A stretch of DNA of 64,000 nt from Kingdonia uniflora (taxonomy: Eukaryota > Streptophyta > Magnoliopsida > Ranunculales > Circaeasteraceae), in assembly GCA_014058105.1 (NCBI GenBank), contig JACGCM010002535.1:620001-684000 (forward strand), read 5' to 3'. The notes below the pieces were generated by a model. It saw nothing but the letters and a program-made list of their open reading frames with translations. It did not search any database and was not told the origin of the DNA. The translations under genes and the position numbers were made by a program. Positions 11,580-22,190 of this stretch are shown here, piece by piece (the first letter of the stretch is position 1; every line of letters begins with the position of its first letter).

Positions 11580-11988
11580 TGGTAACTACTAGACGCCAAG
11601 CGTACGAGGCTAGGGTTCTTGCCAAGATGCAAGAGTTGCGACTTCAATACTTTAGGACCCAGTCCCTTAAACTTTATACTTCTATTCCAGTGTATCCTAC
11701 CTTCCATAGGATGACGTATAAATAGGTCGAAGAGGTGGATGCCGATTATTATCAAATGCTCCACTTTCACTATATAGTGACGTCGGAGCAAGGGCGAAAA
11801 ATTGGTCTCCGTCTTCTGGTTGATGATGTTGTTACAGCAGCAAATGAAGCGCCTGGTATAGGTATGATGATGTCTGCTCGTTACCCTGAGTAGGATCAGA
11901 GGAAGAGATGGTGGTGGTGGTGGGGGTTACGGAAGAGGAGACGGTGGTGGTAGGGGAGACCGGCCACCACCACAACCTCCGAGTGCAT
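11580..11988 (+). pseudogene. Small ORF of unknown function with RGG-like tail
   Basis: The ATG at 11580 opens MVTTRRQAYEARVLAKMQEL and QYFRTQSLKLYTSIPVYP. One TAG lies at about 11722. The frame then continues VEEVDADYYQMLHFHYIVTS and GLRLLVDDVVTAANEAPGIG to a stop at about 11891. In a shifted frame the DNA immediately continues as a Gly/Arg-rich tail (RGRDGGGGGGYGRGDGGG, then RPPPQPPSA) to TAA at about 11988, so a frameshift has probably separated an RGG-type nucleic-acid-binding tail from its body. I do not recognise the body. It is the last plus-strand ORF before the central inverted repeat. Confidence 0.5.
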
Positions 11989-12099
11989 AAACTGATATAA
12001 ATTGATGTAATATAAATTGTGATCTATAACAATATATTCGAGCTAATAAAATTTTCTTTTTTGTGCCCAATGAATAATCATGTTTTTAAGAACAAATAG

Positions 12100-14230
12100 A
12101 CCATTAACTTATGTAAAGTTATAAATAGTTAATATCATTCATTTATAATGTCTTTCTCATTTGTTATATCTTATTTTTCATTCATATACTACAAATTTGT
12201 TAGAATGGAGTCTGAATCTAGTCTGTATAATTAGATTATTATTATTTTGTCATTTCTTATGTATGATTTATCATTCTTTTCATATGATTTAGCATTTGTT
12301 ATCATAGATTTGTCATTTGCTCTTTAGGATTTGTCATTCTTTTCATATGATTTGGCATTTTTTATCATAGATTTGTCATTTGCGTTTTATGATTTGTCAT
12401 TCTTTTAATATGATTTGGCATTTGTTATCCTAGATTTGTTATTTGTTTTTTATGATTTGGCATTTGTAATCTGAGATTTATCATTTGTTACTAAAAACTT
12501 GTCATTCCTCATGTATTAGTTGTCATTCGTTATATATGATTTGTCATTTGATGTAAGTCAATGGTCTATTTGGTTATTTGATATAATAAATTATATTTAT
12601 TTGTTAGTAGACATCATTTGAACTTACAAAAATTTGTTATCTATAATTTATCATTTGTTACCTATCAGTGGTTTATTTGGTTCTTTGATATAATGAATTG
12701 TGTTTATTTGTTAGTAGACATTATTTGAATTAATTTTTTTTTGTTATTTAGAACTTGTCATTTGTTGACTATGATTTGTCATTTGTTAGCCATGATTTGT
12801 CACTTATTAACTATCTATGGTCTATTTGGTTCTTTGAGTATTTGTATTATGTTTATATGATAGTAGACAACATTTGTACTTTAAAAAACAATTTGTCATT
12901 TGTTAGCCATGATTTGTTATTTGTTAACTATATATAGTCTATTTGGTTCTTTGAACATTTATATTGTGCTTGTATGATAGTAGACAACATTTGTACTTAA
13001 AAAATTAGGTATCAATAATTTATTATTTGTTAGCAATAATTTGTCATTTGTTAGCCATAATTTTTCATTTGTTAACAATAACAAACACAAATATTGTTTA
13101 CTATCATACAAACACAATACAAATGTTCAAAGAACCAAATAGACCATTGATAGTTAATAAAAGACAAATTATTGCTAACAAATAACAAGTTATTGATACC
13201 TAATTTTTTTAAGTACAAATGTTATCTACTATCATACAAACACAATATAAATATTCAAAGAACCAAATAGACCATAGATAGTTAACAAATGACAAATCAT
13301 GACTAGCAAATGACAAATTATTGATAACTAATTTTTTTTAAGTTTAAATGAAGTCTACTAACAAACAAACACAATACAAATGTTCAAAGAACCAAATAGA
13401 CCATAGATAGTTAACAAATGACAAATTATTGCTAACAAATGACAAATCATGGCTAACAAATGACAAATTATTGATACCTAATTATTTTAAGTACAAATAT
13501 TGTCTACTATCATACAAACACAATACAAATGTTCAAAGAACCAAATAGACCATAAATAGTTAACAAATGATAAATTATTGCTAACAAATGACAAATCATG
13601 GCTAGCAAATGACAAATTATTGATACCTACTTTTTTTAAGTAAAAATATTGTCTACTATCACACAAACACAACACAAATGTTCAAAAAACCAAATAGACC
13701 ATTGTTAGTTAACAAATGACAAATTATATATAACAAATGACAAATCACAGTCAACAAATGACAAATCATAGTTAACAAATGAAAAATCTTGTATAACAAA
13801 TGAATAATCGTGTTTTTAAGATCACATGTTGTCTACTTAAAAATAATCACAATTCATTTGAACCAAATCGACCATTCACTTACATCAAATGTTGTCTATC
13901 TACAAAATAAGTAATATATAACGAATGATATATCATAGATAACAAATGACAAATTCTGATAACAAATGCAAAATCATATATAACGAATGATATATCATAA
14001 ATAACAAATGACAAATCTTTTATTACAAATGCCAAATCATATATAACAAATGACAAATCGATGATAACAAATGCCAAATCATACATAAGAAATGAAAAAT
14101 CAATAATAATCTAACTATACAGACTAGCCACTCTAACTAATATGCAATATACGAATGACAAAAAAGATATAACAAATGTGAAATATTATATAAATGAATG
14201 ATATTACTTGTTTATAACTTTACAAAATTA
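12100..14230. repeat. Central imperfect inverted repeat built of TCATTTGT-motif tandem units
   Basis: The left arm (about 12100-13075) reads TTTGTCATTTGTTA. The right arm (about 13080-14230) reads as its reverse complement (AACAAATGACAAA). Longer shared modules also invert, such as 'tctatttggttctttga' in the left arm and 'tcaaagaaccaaataga' in the right, and 'gtagacaacatttgta' against 'tacaaatgttgtcta'. Within the right arm a module of about 130-150 bp recurs four to five times between about 13090 and 13700. ORFs reported here are by-products of the periodic sequence. It lies exactly between the convergent plus- and minus-strand gene blocks of the MULE. Confidence 0.85.
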
Positions 14231-14260
14231 TAGAAATTATACATTACAATAAAATGGATG

Positions 14261-17200
14261 TTAAACTTTCAAAATCTCATCCGGCACAACTCTCAGCCTC
14301 AATATATCATAAACAATTGTGTAACGGTATTCATTACCGTCTATCAGATCTAGAAATTTCATTCCCCTTAGGAGATTGTCCATAAAGATAAGCATATAGA
14401 CCCCACAGTCATTACTATTTGGCTATATTGGACATTTCCCAAAATGAGTTATCCATTTGAAGTTTAGACCATAATCCTTTACCTCTGAACCAGTAGATGG
14501 ACTACTACGATCGGCAAAATCTCTCCATATCAACATTTTCGGGAGGATTGTTGATATATGATCTTTAATAAGCTGGTATCCAGGAGATAACTTATTCTTC
14601 TTCCGTACATTTGCAATTTTTGAATCCACCATTGAATCATAGATGTATAATTTTCTTGCTTTAAAGGACATGACATAAAGGACCCAGTGGCTGTCATTGA
14701 TATTCTAGGGAATGAGTATTAATTTCGAATTGATCACTTTTAAATCTCCTCGATGGATGCAATTAGAAAATGTACGATCCCATTGCATAGATATAATTTA
14801 TTCCCAAATTGATTTCTTCTTCAGCTCCATACCTTCTGGAGTTGACATATTACGAGTTTAGACATTAAAATCCCTACCAATATACTGACACGCAAAGATA
14901 TCTGCCTGCACAATCCTTTCTTTATCTGGGCGGGCTCGATGTTGTGTCAAAATATTGAATCAGGGCTTTAATGTACACATCAATGACCTGAACAGGAAAA
15001 GAAAATGACAAATTAGATAACAAAAATGATAAAGTTTAATATTACCAATGACAACAAAGGCAAAACTAATGATAAAGTGTAAATGAATAAATGACAGACA
15101 ATGTGAAAATAAATAGTAGATACTCTTGTATAAATGACAGAGGAAATGAAATAAATTATATAAATACCTCATTATCCAACCATTGATTTAGATATAAGGT
15201 GTATAGAACGTTAAGGCAAACAGTTTCTTCACCTATCCTCATATAGGTACTACTGTTGTCCTTCTTAGCTTCAGGAGATAATCTATCTTTCCTTAGTGAC
15301 CAGACTTGGTCCACCTGGTTTTTCTCATCCTGGGAGATGGGTCTTTGAATAAAAGATTCCAATAATACTCTCGGAAGAAGCTCGTCATGGTGAGCATGCA
15401 ATCGGTTCATTTCACAAGCCATTTTGACGGCTCTTTCATTAATTTCTTCCTCAGTTAGTGCATGCCTTTTCTTTAAGGTGACATCTACTTCTGACTCCAT
15501 TAAAACAAGCTGGAATAGATATGTCGAAATAAGAAAAAGAAATATAAATGTGCTTATTACATGAGAATGAGTAATAAACCAGTTGTTTGGTTTAATAGCA
15601 CTTCATACATTGGTCTGGTCAACAACCATTTATTTTATTACTTGCTTAGGGTTTGGTTTATTCTGTGAATTTCTATCATCATCATCATTGCCTTCAAACA
15701 CCTCCTCTTTATTTTGTTCTACCTCCTTTTTACTCTCTTTAGTCTGTAAATAAACATACTACAAATGATAAGAGTAATATAAGATATGGGAAAATAGATA
15801 GAAGAAAATGAGAAGTTACCAGCAAACAAATGATAAGTTACCTGACAAGCTTCACCGACATCTTCCTCCTGGTGGGAGATTACTACTTCAGTTTGTGCAA
15901 CCTCTATAATCCGTTCCTCGACAGATATAACAGTTGTTTGGTCTGTACTAGCCTGTAATAAACATACTACAAATGATAAGAGTGATACAAGATAAGGGAA
16001 AATAAAAGAAGAAAATGTGAAGTTACCAGCAAAGAACAAATAAGTTACCTGACTAGCTTCATCTTCAATTTTTTCAACCTCCAGAGTCTATTCCTCGACA
16101 GATACAACAGTTGTTTGGTCAGCACTAGCCTGTAAATAAACAGACTACAAATGATTAGAGTGATACAAGATATGGTAAAACAAATGAAGAAAATGAGAAG
16201 TCAACATCAAACAAATAATAAGTTACCTGATAAGCTTTGCCAATAACTTCCTCCTGGTTGAAGAATGTTATATCAGCTTTTGTTATCTCTACAACCACCA
16301 TAGTCTGTACAACAAAGGTTAAAGAAGAAACAAATTAAAAAAAATGTTATGGATAGGTGATGTTAGTATTATGGATAGCTTAATACAAACAAATATTAGT
16401 TGTAGTCAGGTAATTTGAGGTTATGAGTCTTCTTGTTCAACAATTACCTAATTATCATGTTGTACATCTTTTTTTCCCAGTATAATACACCACTACAGTT
16501 GGTCGTTTTGAATCTTCTTCTTCAGCAACTTGAGGTTGCTTTTCTTCAGATTCTTTCTTCTCACCATCTTTCTCAAGATCATCAACTTTCTCATCACCAT
16601 TCTTCGATTCTTCCATCTGTAAAATAGGATATACATACTATGAATGGTAAAATTAAATGAACAAACAACAAGGTAGCAATAAATATGGTAGATAGCTCAA
16701 AACAAATGTTAGATAAACAAATACCTCTTGAACTTTCTCTTCTTCAGCAACTTGAGGTTGCTCTTCTTCAGATTTAACTTTCTCCTCGACATCTTTCTTA
16801 TCATCATTATCTTTTTCGTCACCCTTCTTCCACTTCACATACAACAAATTAAATGAACAAAGACATCAAAAGAAATAAAATTTTTGGAAAAGAGAATGAC
16901 AAAGACAACCTCATAAATACCAAAATATATTGAACAAATGACAGACTTTTGAAGAAATGGCAAATTGCATAACGTAAATGCCAATATTTTCAAACAAAAA
17001 TGTCAAATGAAATCATATATAAGAAGTAGCAAACGGATGATACCTCTATGGTATATTCTAAAGTTCTGGGAATTCCATCCGCCTCTTCCTTGACACTCTA
17101 TTAGCCAAGCCCTTCTTGGGGATTAAGGCTTTCAATTGGATCAGTGGGACATGATCAAATTGTTTATCAGTAAAAGCTTTTTTCTTCGGGCCTTCAGCCT

Positions 17201-18967
17201 TTTTCTTCTTGTTGGGCACATCAGCTTCTTCTGCCTTCTTCTGTCATTCTTCCTTACCTTTTTTTGTTCTCGGCTCCGCCTTCTTCCTTTTCCATCTTCT
17301 TTCTTATTACCTCCTTCTCGCTTGTATTTTGTGGTTTTCTCAGGAGTAGAGAAATGGTACTGCCCAAGGAGAGGAGTATCTCCAAGTGGTAGAGTGTTGT
17401 CTTCCACAGTAGACATCAAAATTTGTTCCAACATTTTATCATGATTATGCAACATTTTTCCATCGTCATTCAACTTCAGTAATATTTTGCCATACTCCTC
17501 CAACTGGGAGCATACCCTAACCACTGCAGCTCCAATATTAGTGGTCGAAGAACTGCTACCTATTACTGGTGCAACGACTGCAGGTGCACCGACTACAAGT
17601 GCACCGATTGCAGGTGTAGCACCGATTGTAGGTGTTTCAATTTGATGTCTCTGAAATATTCAAATAGATGGCAATGACAAAAGGCAACTAGAAATGACTG
17701 GAAATACTATAACAATGATAATAGGTATACAACAAATGACAAAAAAGGACTTCATAATGACAGAAAAATCAAACAAATCTCAAGAGGAGAATACAAAATG
17801 CCAAAACTAAGCAAATAAAATGATAGGAAACCTAAATTAAATGGCAAAAATGTAATAAAATAAATCAAAATCATACAAAGAAAGGAAGATTACTATTACA
17901 TTTTGCACAAGATCTTACTGCATGTGAGTCTCAGAGGGCTTCATAGCTATTACTAACAATTTAGGGTTAGCAAAAAACTTTTTAAACGTCACAATTTGGC
18001 GACGCTTAAAGGATGTCATCCTCCATCCCTGTAGCTTAGGGAGAAAATGTATGGATTCCTCAATTCTTAGAAACTTTAGGCTGGGAATAGAAAAGAAAGT
18101 CCATATCATCAACACCCAGGTACATTTGTAGAATGATAAAGCTTTATCTGATTTTTTATCGGTGGTCGATCGATAAACAGCAAACTCTACTATTTGACTC
18201 CACAATAAATTATAGGCTTGCTCACCCCAGGGGAATCTGTTAAACTGTTGTAGATCATCTACCAGATCAACATACTTCACTCAAATGTTTTTTTCCTTGT
18301 TCGGGAGGAGAAATGATAGTATAATTTTTAACAAATTTAATCGAAGAACATCTTCTACAAAATGAAATAACACAATGTAATGATAAGAACCTTATAATAT
18401 AATGAGCCAAAAATGGAAAATACAATATAAATATTGGAGGGGTGTGAAATACAATGAAGGACGATGATAAAGAATACAAAACAAATGACAAATTAGAGCC
18501 TTACCTTGATGTCTTTCCAATTTTGCCTGTTTTAAAGCATCATCAATTTCCTTTAACCCATATGTATTATTCTTCTTGGAGAATCGCCTCATTCTAAAAA
18601 ATTTCATATGCTCAGGATCAACAATTAAGAACTCGTTTGCAATAGGAGAGACACGTAGCCCCAAAATCAGGCAAACATGAATGGGTTTCATCTAAATTAT
18701 CGTCTCCCCAAATTGGAACTTTATATCACAGAGATGATGGTCGAATATTTCTACAACCAACATCGACATCGTCGCTATTAGATCAATCAGCAGTAAGGGT
18801 GCAAAGAAGGTGGCACGAAGAGTACCCTTCTTCTCTTCAGGCAGAGCTGCAAACATTTTGTAAAGTCCTAAACCTATACACCGAGAGGTGTAATTTTTAG
18901 CATTTAAGGTGCCCTTCTTGGCTCCACCCTCATGTGTTTGGTTCTCTTCGTCAACTTGTTCATTCAA
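14261..18967 (-). pseudogene. DUF1985-Ulp1 (C48) SUMO-protease-like gene, at least 11 exons, decayed
   Basis: Likely cysteine protease of the Ulp1/SENP family carried by the MULE. Exon 1 (18505-18967, ATG at 18967) and exon 2 (17919 to about 18287) encode a DUF1985-like region (GETII-stop-MKPIHVCLILGLRVS, then KYVDLVDDLQQFNRFPWGEQ). Exon 3 (17044-17650) is Ala/Pro/Val-rich, then coiled coil, then strongly Lys/Arg-rich. Exons 16725-16832, about 16485-16616, 16227-16304, 16049-16129, 15842-15952 and 15642-15743 are short, acidic and phase 0. Exon 15168-15509 ends in WLDNE, the start of the C48 fold. The last exon (14261-14986) holds DSHWVLYVMSFKARKLYIYD (catalytic His and Asp) and NSNDCGVYM (catalytic Cys codon at 14405-14407). 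The oxyanion Gln codon reads TAG (14423-14425). Other damage: TAG at 18689, TGA early in exon 2, TAG in exon 16049-16129, and a frameshift in the last exon. Inactive as it stands. Confidence 0.8.
15642..16832 (-). repeat. Tandemly duplicated exon-intron modules in the DUF1985-Ulp1 gene
   Basis: Successive exons share sequence and so do their introns. Exons 15842-15952 and 16049-16129 both begin with DQTTV..SVEE. Exon 16227-16304 shares the C-terminal part (QEE.IGKAYQ against QEEDVGEACQ). Exons at about 16485-16616 and 16725-16832 share QPQVAEEE. Each intron starts GTAACTTAT or similar, contains TCATTTGT, and ends near 'agtatgtttatttacag'. Exon lengths 111, 81, 78, 102 and 108 are all multiples of three, so copies can be added or skipped without changing frame. 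Confidence 0.75.
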
Positions 18968-20398
18968 TTATTTATCAAACTTTATTGTGGAAGAAGAAAA
19001 AAAAAAACTTTGATCAAACACCTGGTAGGTAGTAGTCACACAGATGATTTGCCACTTATATAGCACTAAAATTACACACACACACACACACACACAGATG
19101 ATTTGCCAATAATTTTTGAGAAAACGGTTTGTGCGACTAGGACAATTTTTACGCTCGTTAAATACACACACGATTTGTAGAAATGAGACAATTTTTGTGG
19201 TCTTTACAGTGGTCATGCAAGAAGAAAGCTAAACGAACACGTGTGAATCACATATTTTACCTAACCGTAGAGAACAGTAAATAAATGCCAAATAATATAA
19301 CCGATGATGACAGAGTCTACATGAGCTAATATAAATGATGTTTAAACGCATAACAAATTAGTTTCAACAAATGACAACAAATGCATGTAATGGCGACAGG
19401 GTCTGCCTTACACGTCTCGAAATAGTAATGAAATGTGTAGATCGAGGAATGATTAAAATTGGGTACGTGGCATGATAATAATATTTTTAAATAATTTGAA
19501 TTTTTTTTATTAATTATAAAGTGACATTCAAACTAGTGGTGCCTACGGCCTTACTTGTGGAGCCCACGACCTAGAAACCTACTTTAATATTCAAGCAGTT
19601 GATATTTTTGGAACAAATGGCAAAAATGTATAAATCAAATGACAAAGAAGACTGAACAAATGAGAAAGTTACATAACAAAAATGACAACAGTCTGTTAAA
19701 AATGACATAGTCGTCTGAAAGAATGCCATAGTTGAACTAAATAAATTACATATTTTAGTTTGCCGCAGCCGCACAGACGATTTGCCATCATTTGTTTCAC
19801 GAGTTGAATACAGTAGAGTACCATCTACAAGAATTTCGAGTACCATCATTTCCTCCATGCCCAAGGAGTAGAGTACCAGTTTTCAATCAAGCACTTAGTA
19901 GGCAGCAGTCACACGGACGGTTTATGATAAATAATCAGGATAGTTTTTACGGTTAAGTAAGAAGAAGAAACTGTTTTATGATTCGGGATCACTTTTGGCT
20001 CCAAAAACTAGACGAATTCATGTAAACTGCAGGTGATACCTAACCTTAAATGATGAGAAATAGTAAAAAATTAGTGAAAGAGTCTGCCTTCTTATAAATA
20101 AGAAATCTGGTTAAAGGTAGGGCAAAATGTACTAAAACAAATGACAAGTAGCTCATGAGATGGTGACAATGCCAGCATTCCTCGTACACGTGGCTTGATA
20201 TAATAGTTTTAAATGAGTTAAATAATTTTTTATAATTTTTTATTACGCTGGATGTGACATTTGTACTTGTGGAGCCCAAAAACATGTGGTTGTCTGCTGT
20301 AATATTGTAACTTTAGTAGGGGCAAATATGGTTTTCCCTTCTGCCATTATCAATTTTGGAATTTATTGTTCCCTGGGTCTGATTTTGTAAAGATGGCA
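18968..20398. repeat. Right subterminal region of the MULE, duplicated
   Basis: Non-coding. A segment of roughly 550-700 bp occurs twice (about 19020-19590 and 19890-20300). Both copies contain, in order, 'cacacagatgatttgcc' or 'cacacggacggtttatg', 'acctaacc', a 'tacgtggc' or 'tacacgtggc' patch, a poly-T/AT stretch, and 'gtgacatt...cttgtggagccca'. A partial third copy of the first block lies near 19770. A (CA)n microsatellite is at 19076-19096. This is upstream of the DUF1985-Ulp1 start and ends in the terminal inverted repeat at 20398. Confidence 0.55.
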
Positions 20399-20975
20399 AA
20401 AACTAGTATTTATTCTCATAATTTCTGTTCTTTCTTTCTTTTTTAGTGACTAAGCTGTTTTTTCCTTAACGAACCAACTTTTGATGTACAACATAGATCA
20501 TAGTTTCTGGCTATTTTTTTCTTTGAATTGATAAAAGTGATTCTATCTTGTACCTTGAGTACTTAGTGGCTTACAAAAATCATCAAGTATTAGAAAATGA
20601 CTCATATTCTTGAAGGGATTCGCCACAAAATTAATGTGATTCATACTACTTACTAGTTTATCGCATAGCGGTGGGATCGACCACGTAAATTTCTTATCGC
20701 CATCTTAATTTTATATTTGTGTTCCTCGTAGACTTTCGAATGTGAACTACCAGTAGATTGGATTATCTATTCAAGCAACATCGTAGATTTTGTCCGCTTA
20801 AAAGCTTTATCATCGAATAAAATAGTTTTGCTTTTATTTTAAAGTTGGTAGGAAATTTTACCAAATTTAGGAGTTTTTTTGTGTGTTTAGAGCTAATGAA
20901 GTTAGGGGGGAGATTTATAGAGATTAGTTGGAGAGATTATAGGAGGAAAGAGAGAAAAACATGAAAAATGAGATA
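20399..20975. other. Unassigned non-coding DNA between MULE and Helitron
   Basis: AT-rich sequence with no ORF, RNA gene or terminal structure that I can support. Confidence 0.4.
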
Positions 20976-20998
20976 TCTATATTATAAATTTATGTTTT

Positions 20999-21070
20999 GT
21001 CCTACATGGTAGCCATTGTCCTATGTGGCATCGTTTATCCTACGAGGCGACGCTTATCCTACGTGGCGTA
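20999..21070 (+). repeat. Fourfold tandem repeat near the Helitron 5' end
   Basis: Four imperfect copies of a unit of about 19-20 bp, consensus TCCTACGTGGCNNCNNTTA, lie directly inside the proposed Helitron 5' terminus. Each contains an ACGTGGC-like core or a variant. They may be subterminal transposase sites or captured promoter elements. Confidence 0.7.
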
Positions 21071-22145
21071 AAGAAATAATGTTAAATTATGTCAAATTAA
21101 TTTTAGGCACATTTATTGATTATTTAACATCTATTGAAACTGTTCCTTTTCTTCACCTCTCTTTCTTCAAATTTTTCGGTAAAAACATTTCTCCCAGTTG
21201 CATCTCTTTCTCTTCAGTAATTTTGTTAATGCTCATGTCTAAAGAATTCACTCATCAATTTTCTCATTTATGAATTAAATCTCTGCCCCCGATTCTCTTC
21301 AAAATTGCAACTCTTTAATTTTCAGTTACGGGTTCAAATTCTTCGTCTATCTCTATATCTCGAATTTCAACTCTGAGAAGCACCCTTGGGTTTGTTAAAG
21401 TAGTTGTATAGAAAATTACTGATGGAAATCTAACTCTGAGAAATACCCAGATTGTATTCACAATGTGAGAGTTGGACATGTATTGGAAGTACACCCAGAT
21501 TGAATTTATTGAAGGAAGTTCTGAGTTTTCTCTCTTTCTCTCGGTATCACACCATTAATGGATTTCTCGACCCCAGAACCTGTTTTTATTTTAATAGCAG
21601 TAAAGTAAATAAAAAAGAGGAGTTCCAGCTTTTGATCCTTAGATTGGAGGTATTCTTCTTTTTTGTTGTTAGCCATCAAGTAAAGAAAAAGATATATTTC
21701 TTAATTTGATTAAATTGTATATATTAATTATGTATAAGTCAATTTGAATATGAGTTGTTTGCTTTGAAGAATTTACTGTTGTTTAGATCAGGTTTTATTA
21801 TCAAAGAATGTGTAATTTGAAGCAAGATGAGTCATATTGGAACCTGCGGATGGATATCTTTAAAATAAGAATCTTTTGAAGGTAGAATGAGCAAGAATTT
21901 TACATGATTTCTCGCATGGCCTTGGGTTTTTATTTTTCAGTATACTAAAATGCATATTTTCCTCCTCTTTTCTCATTAAGGTGGATTTGGGGTTTCTGTT
22001 TTTGAGGTTTTTTGCATCAACTTTAAGAACCAGGTACCTTATTCATCGATTGTATATATAACTTATATAAGTCCCTGTATTAAGTGTCATTTAGTAAAAT
22101 TATAATCCCTGTTGGAGCTTTGAAGAATAGATCTACATATCAAAT

Positions 22146-22190
22146 ATGGCGGGCGCAACAAAACTAAATTTGGGGCTTTTATCAGCTCAG
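22146..22190 (+). other. Possible captured first exon (MAGATKLNLGLLSAQ)
   Basis: ATG at 22146 followed by 15 codons, MAGATKLNLGLLSAQ, ending directly at a splice donor (CAG|GTACAC). Upstream at about 22030 another CAG|GTACC donor-like site follows a leader-like region. This looks like the start of a host gene captured by the Helitron. The parent gene is not recognised, and no convincing next exon was found. Confidence 0.3.

Larger units (their letters stand above)
4092..20398. mobile_element. Large composite Mutator-like element (ULP1-bearing, Kaonashi-like MULE), about 16.3 kb
   Basis: The ends are inverted copies of one another: TGCCATCTTTACAAAATC begins at about 4094, and its reverse complement ends at about 20398. 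Scattered matches continue inward (TTCCAAAAT.GATA, ATAATGG). Inside are a MURA transposase (plus strand), a DUF1985-Ulp1 protease (minus strand), coiled-coil, zf-GRF and RGG-tailed ORFs, a central inverted repeat and a pervasive TCATTTGT motif. MULEs carrying ULP1-like peptidase genes are known in plants (the Kaonashi group). No 9-bp target duplication is recognisable at these ends, so the outermost bases may be wrong or eroded. The left end lies about 150 bp upstream of the B3 gene's start codon. Every major ORF has at least one disabling mutation, so this copy is probably not autonomous. Confidence 0.75.

Noticed and set aside
12240..13700. CRISPR-like array of short repeats
   Set aside because: Repeats are imperfect, spacing is irregular, spacers are themselves related, and the context is a plant nuclear transposon.
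12755..14086. Several ORFs of 60-70 codons with repeating LSFVSHD- and LAFVI-like strings
   Set aside because: They are translations of the tandem TTTGTCATTTGTTA repeat; the periodicity is in the DNA and the frames have no start context or independent support.
17136..17444. A 102-codon plus-strand Leu/Phe/Ser-rich ORF resembling a membrane protein
   Set aside because: It is antisense to the Lys/Arg-rich exon 3 of the DUF1985-Ulp1 gene; the hydrophobicity is the complement of Lys codons.
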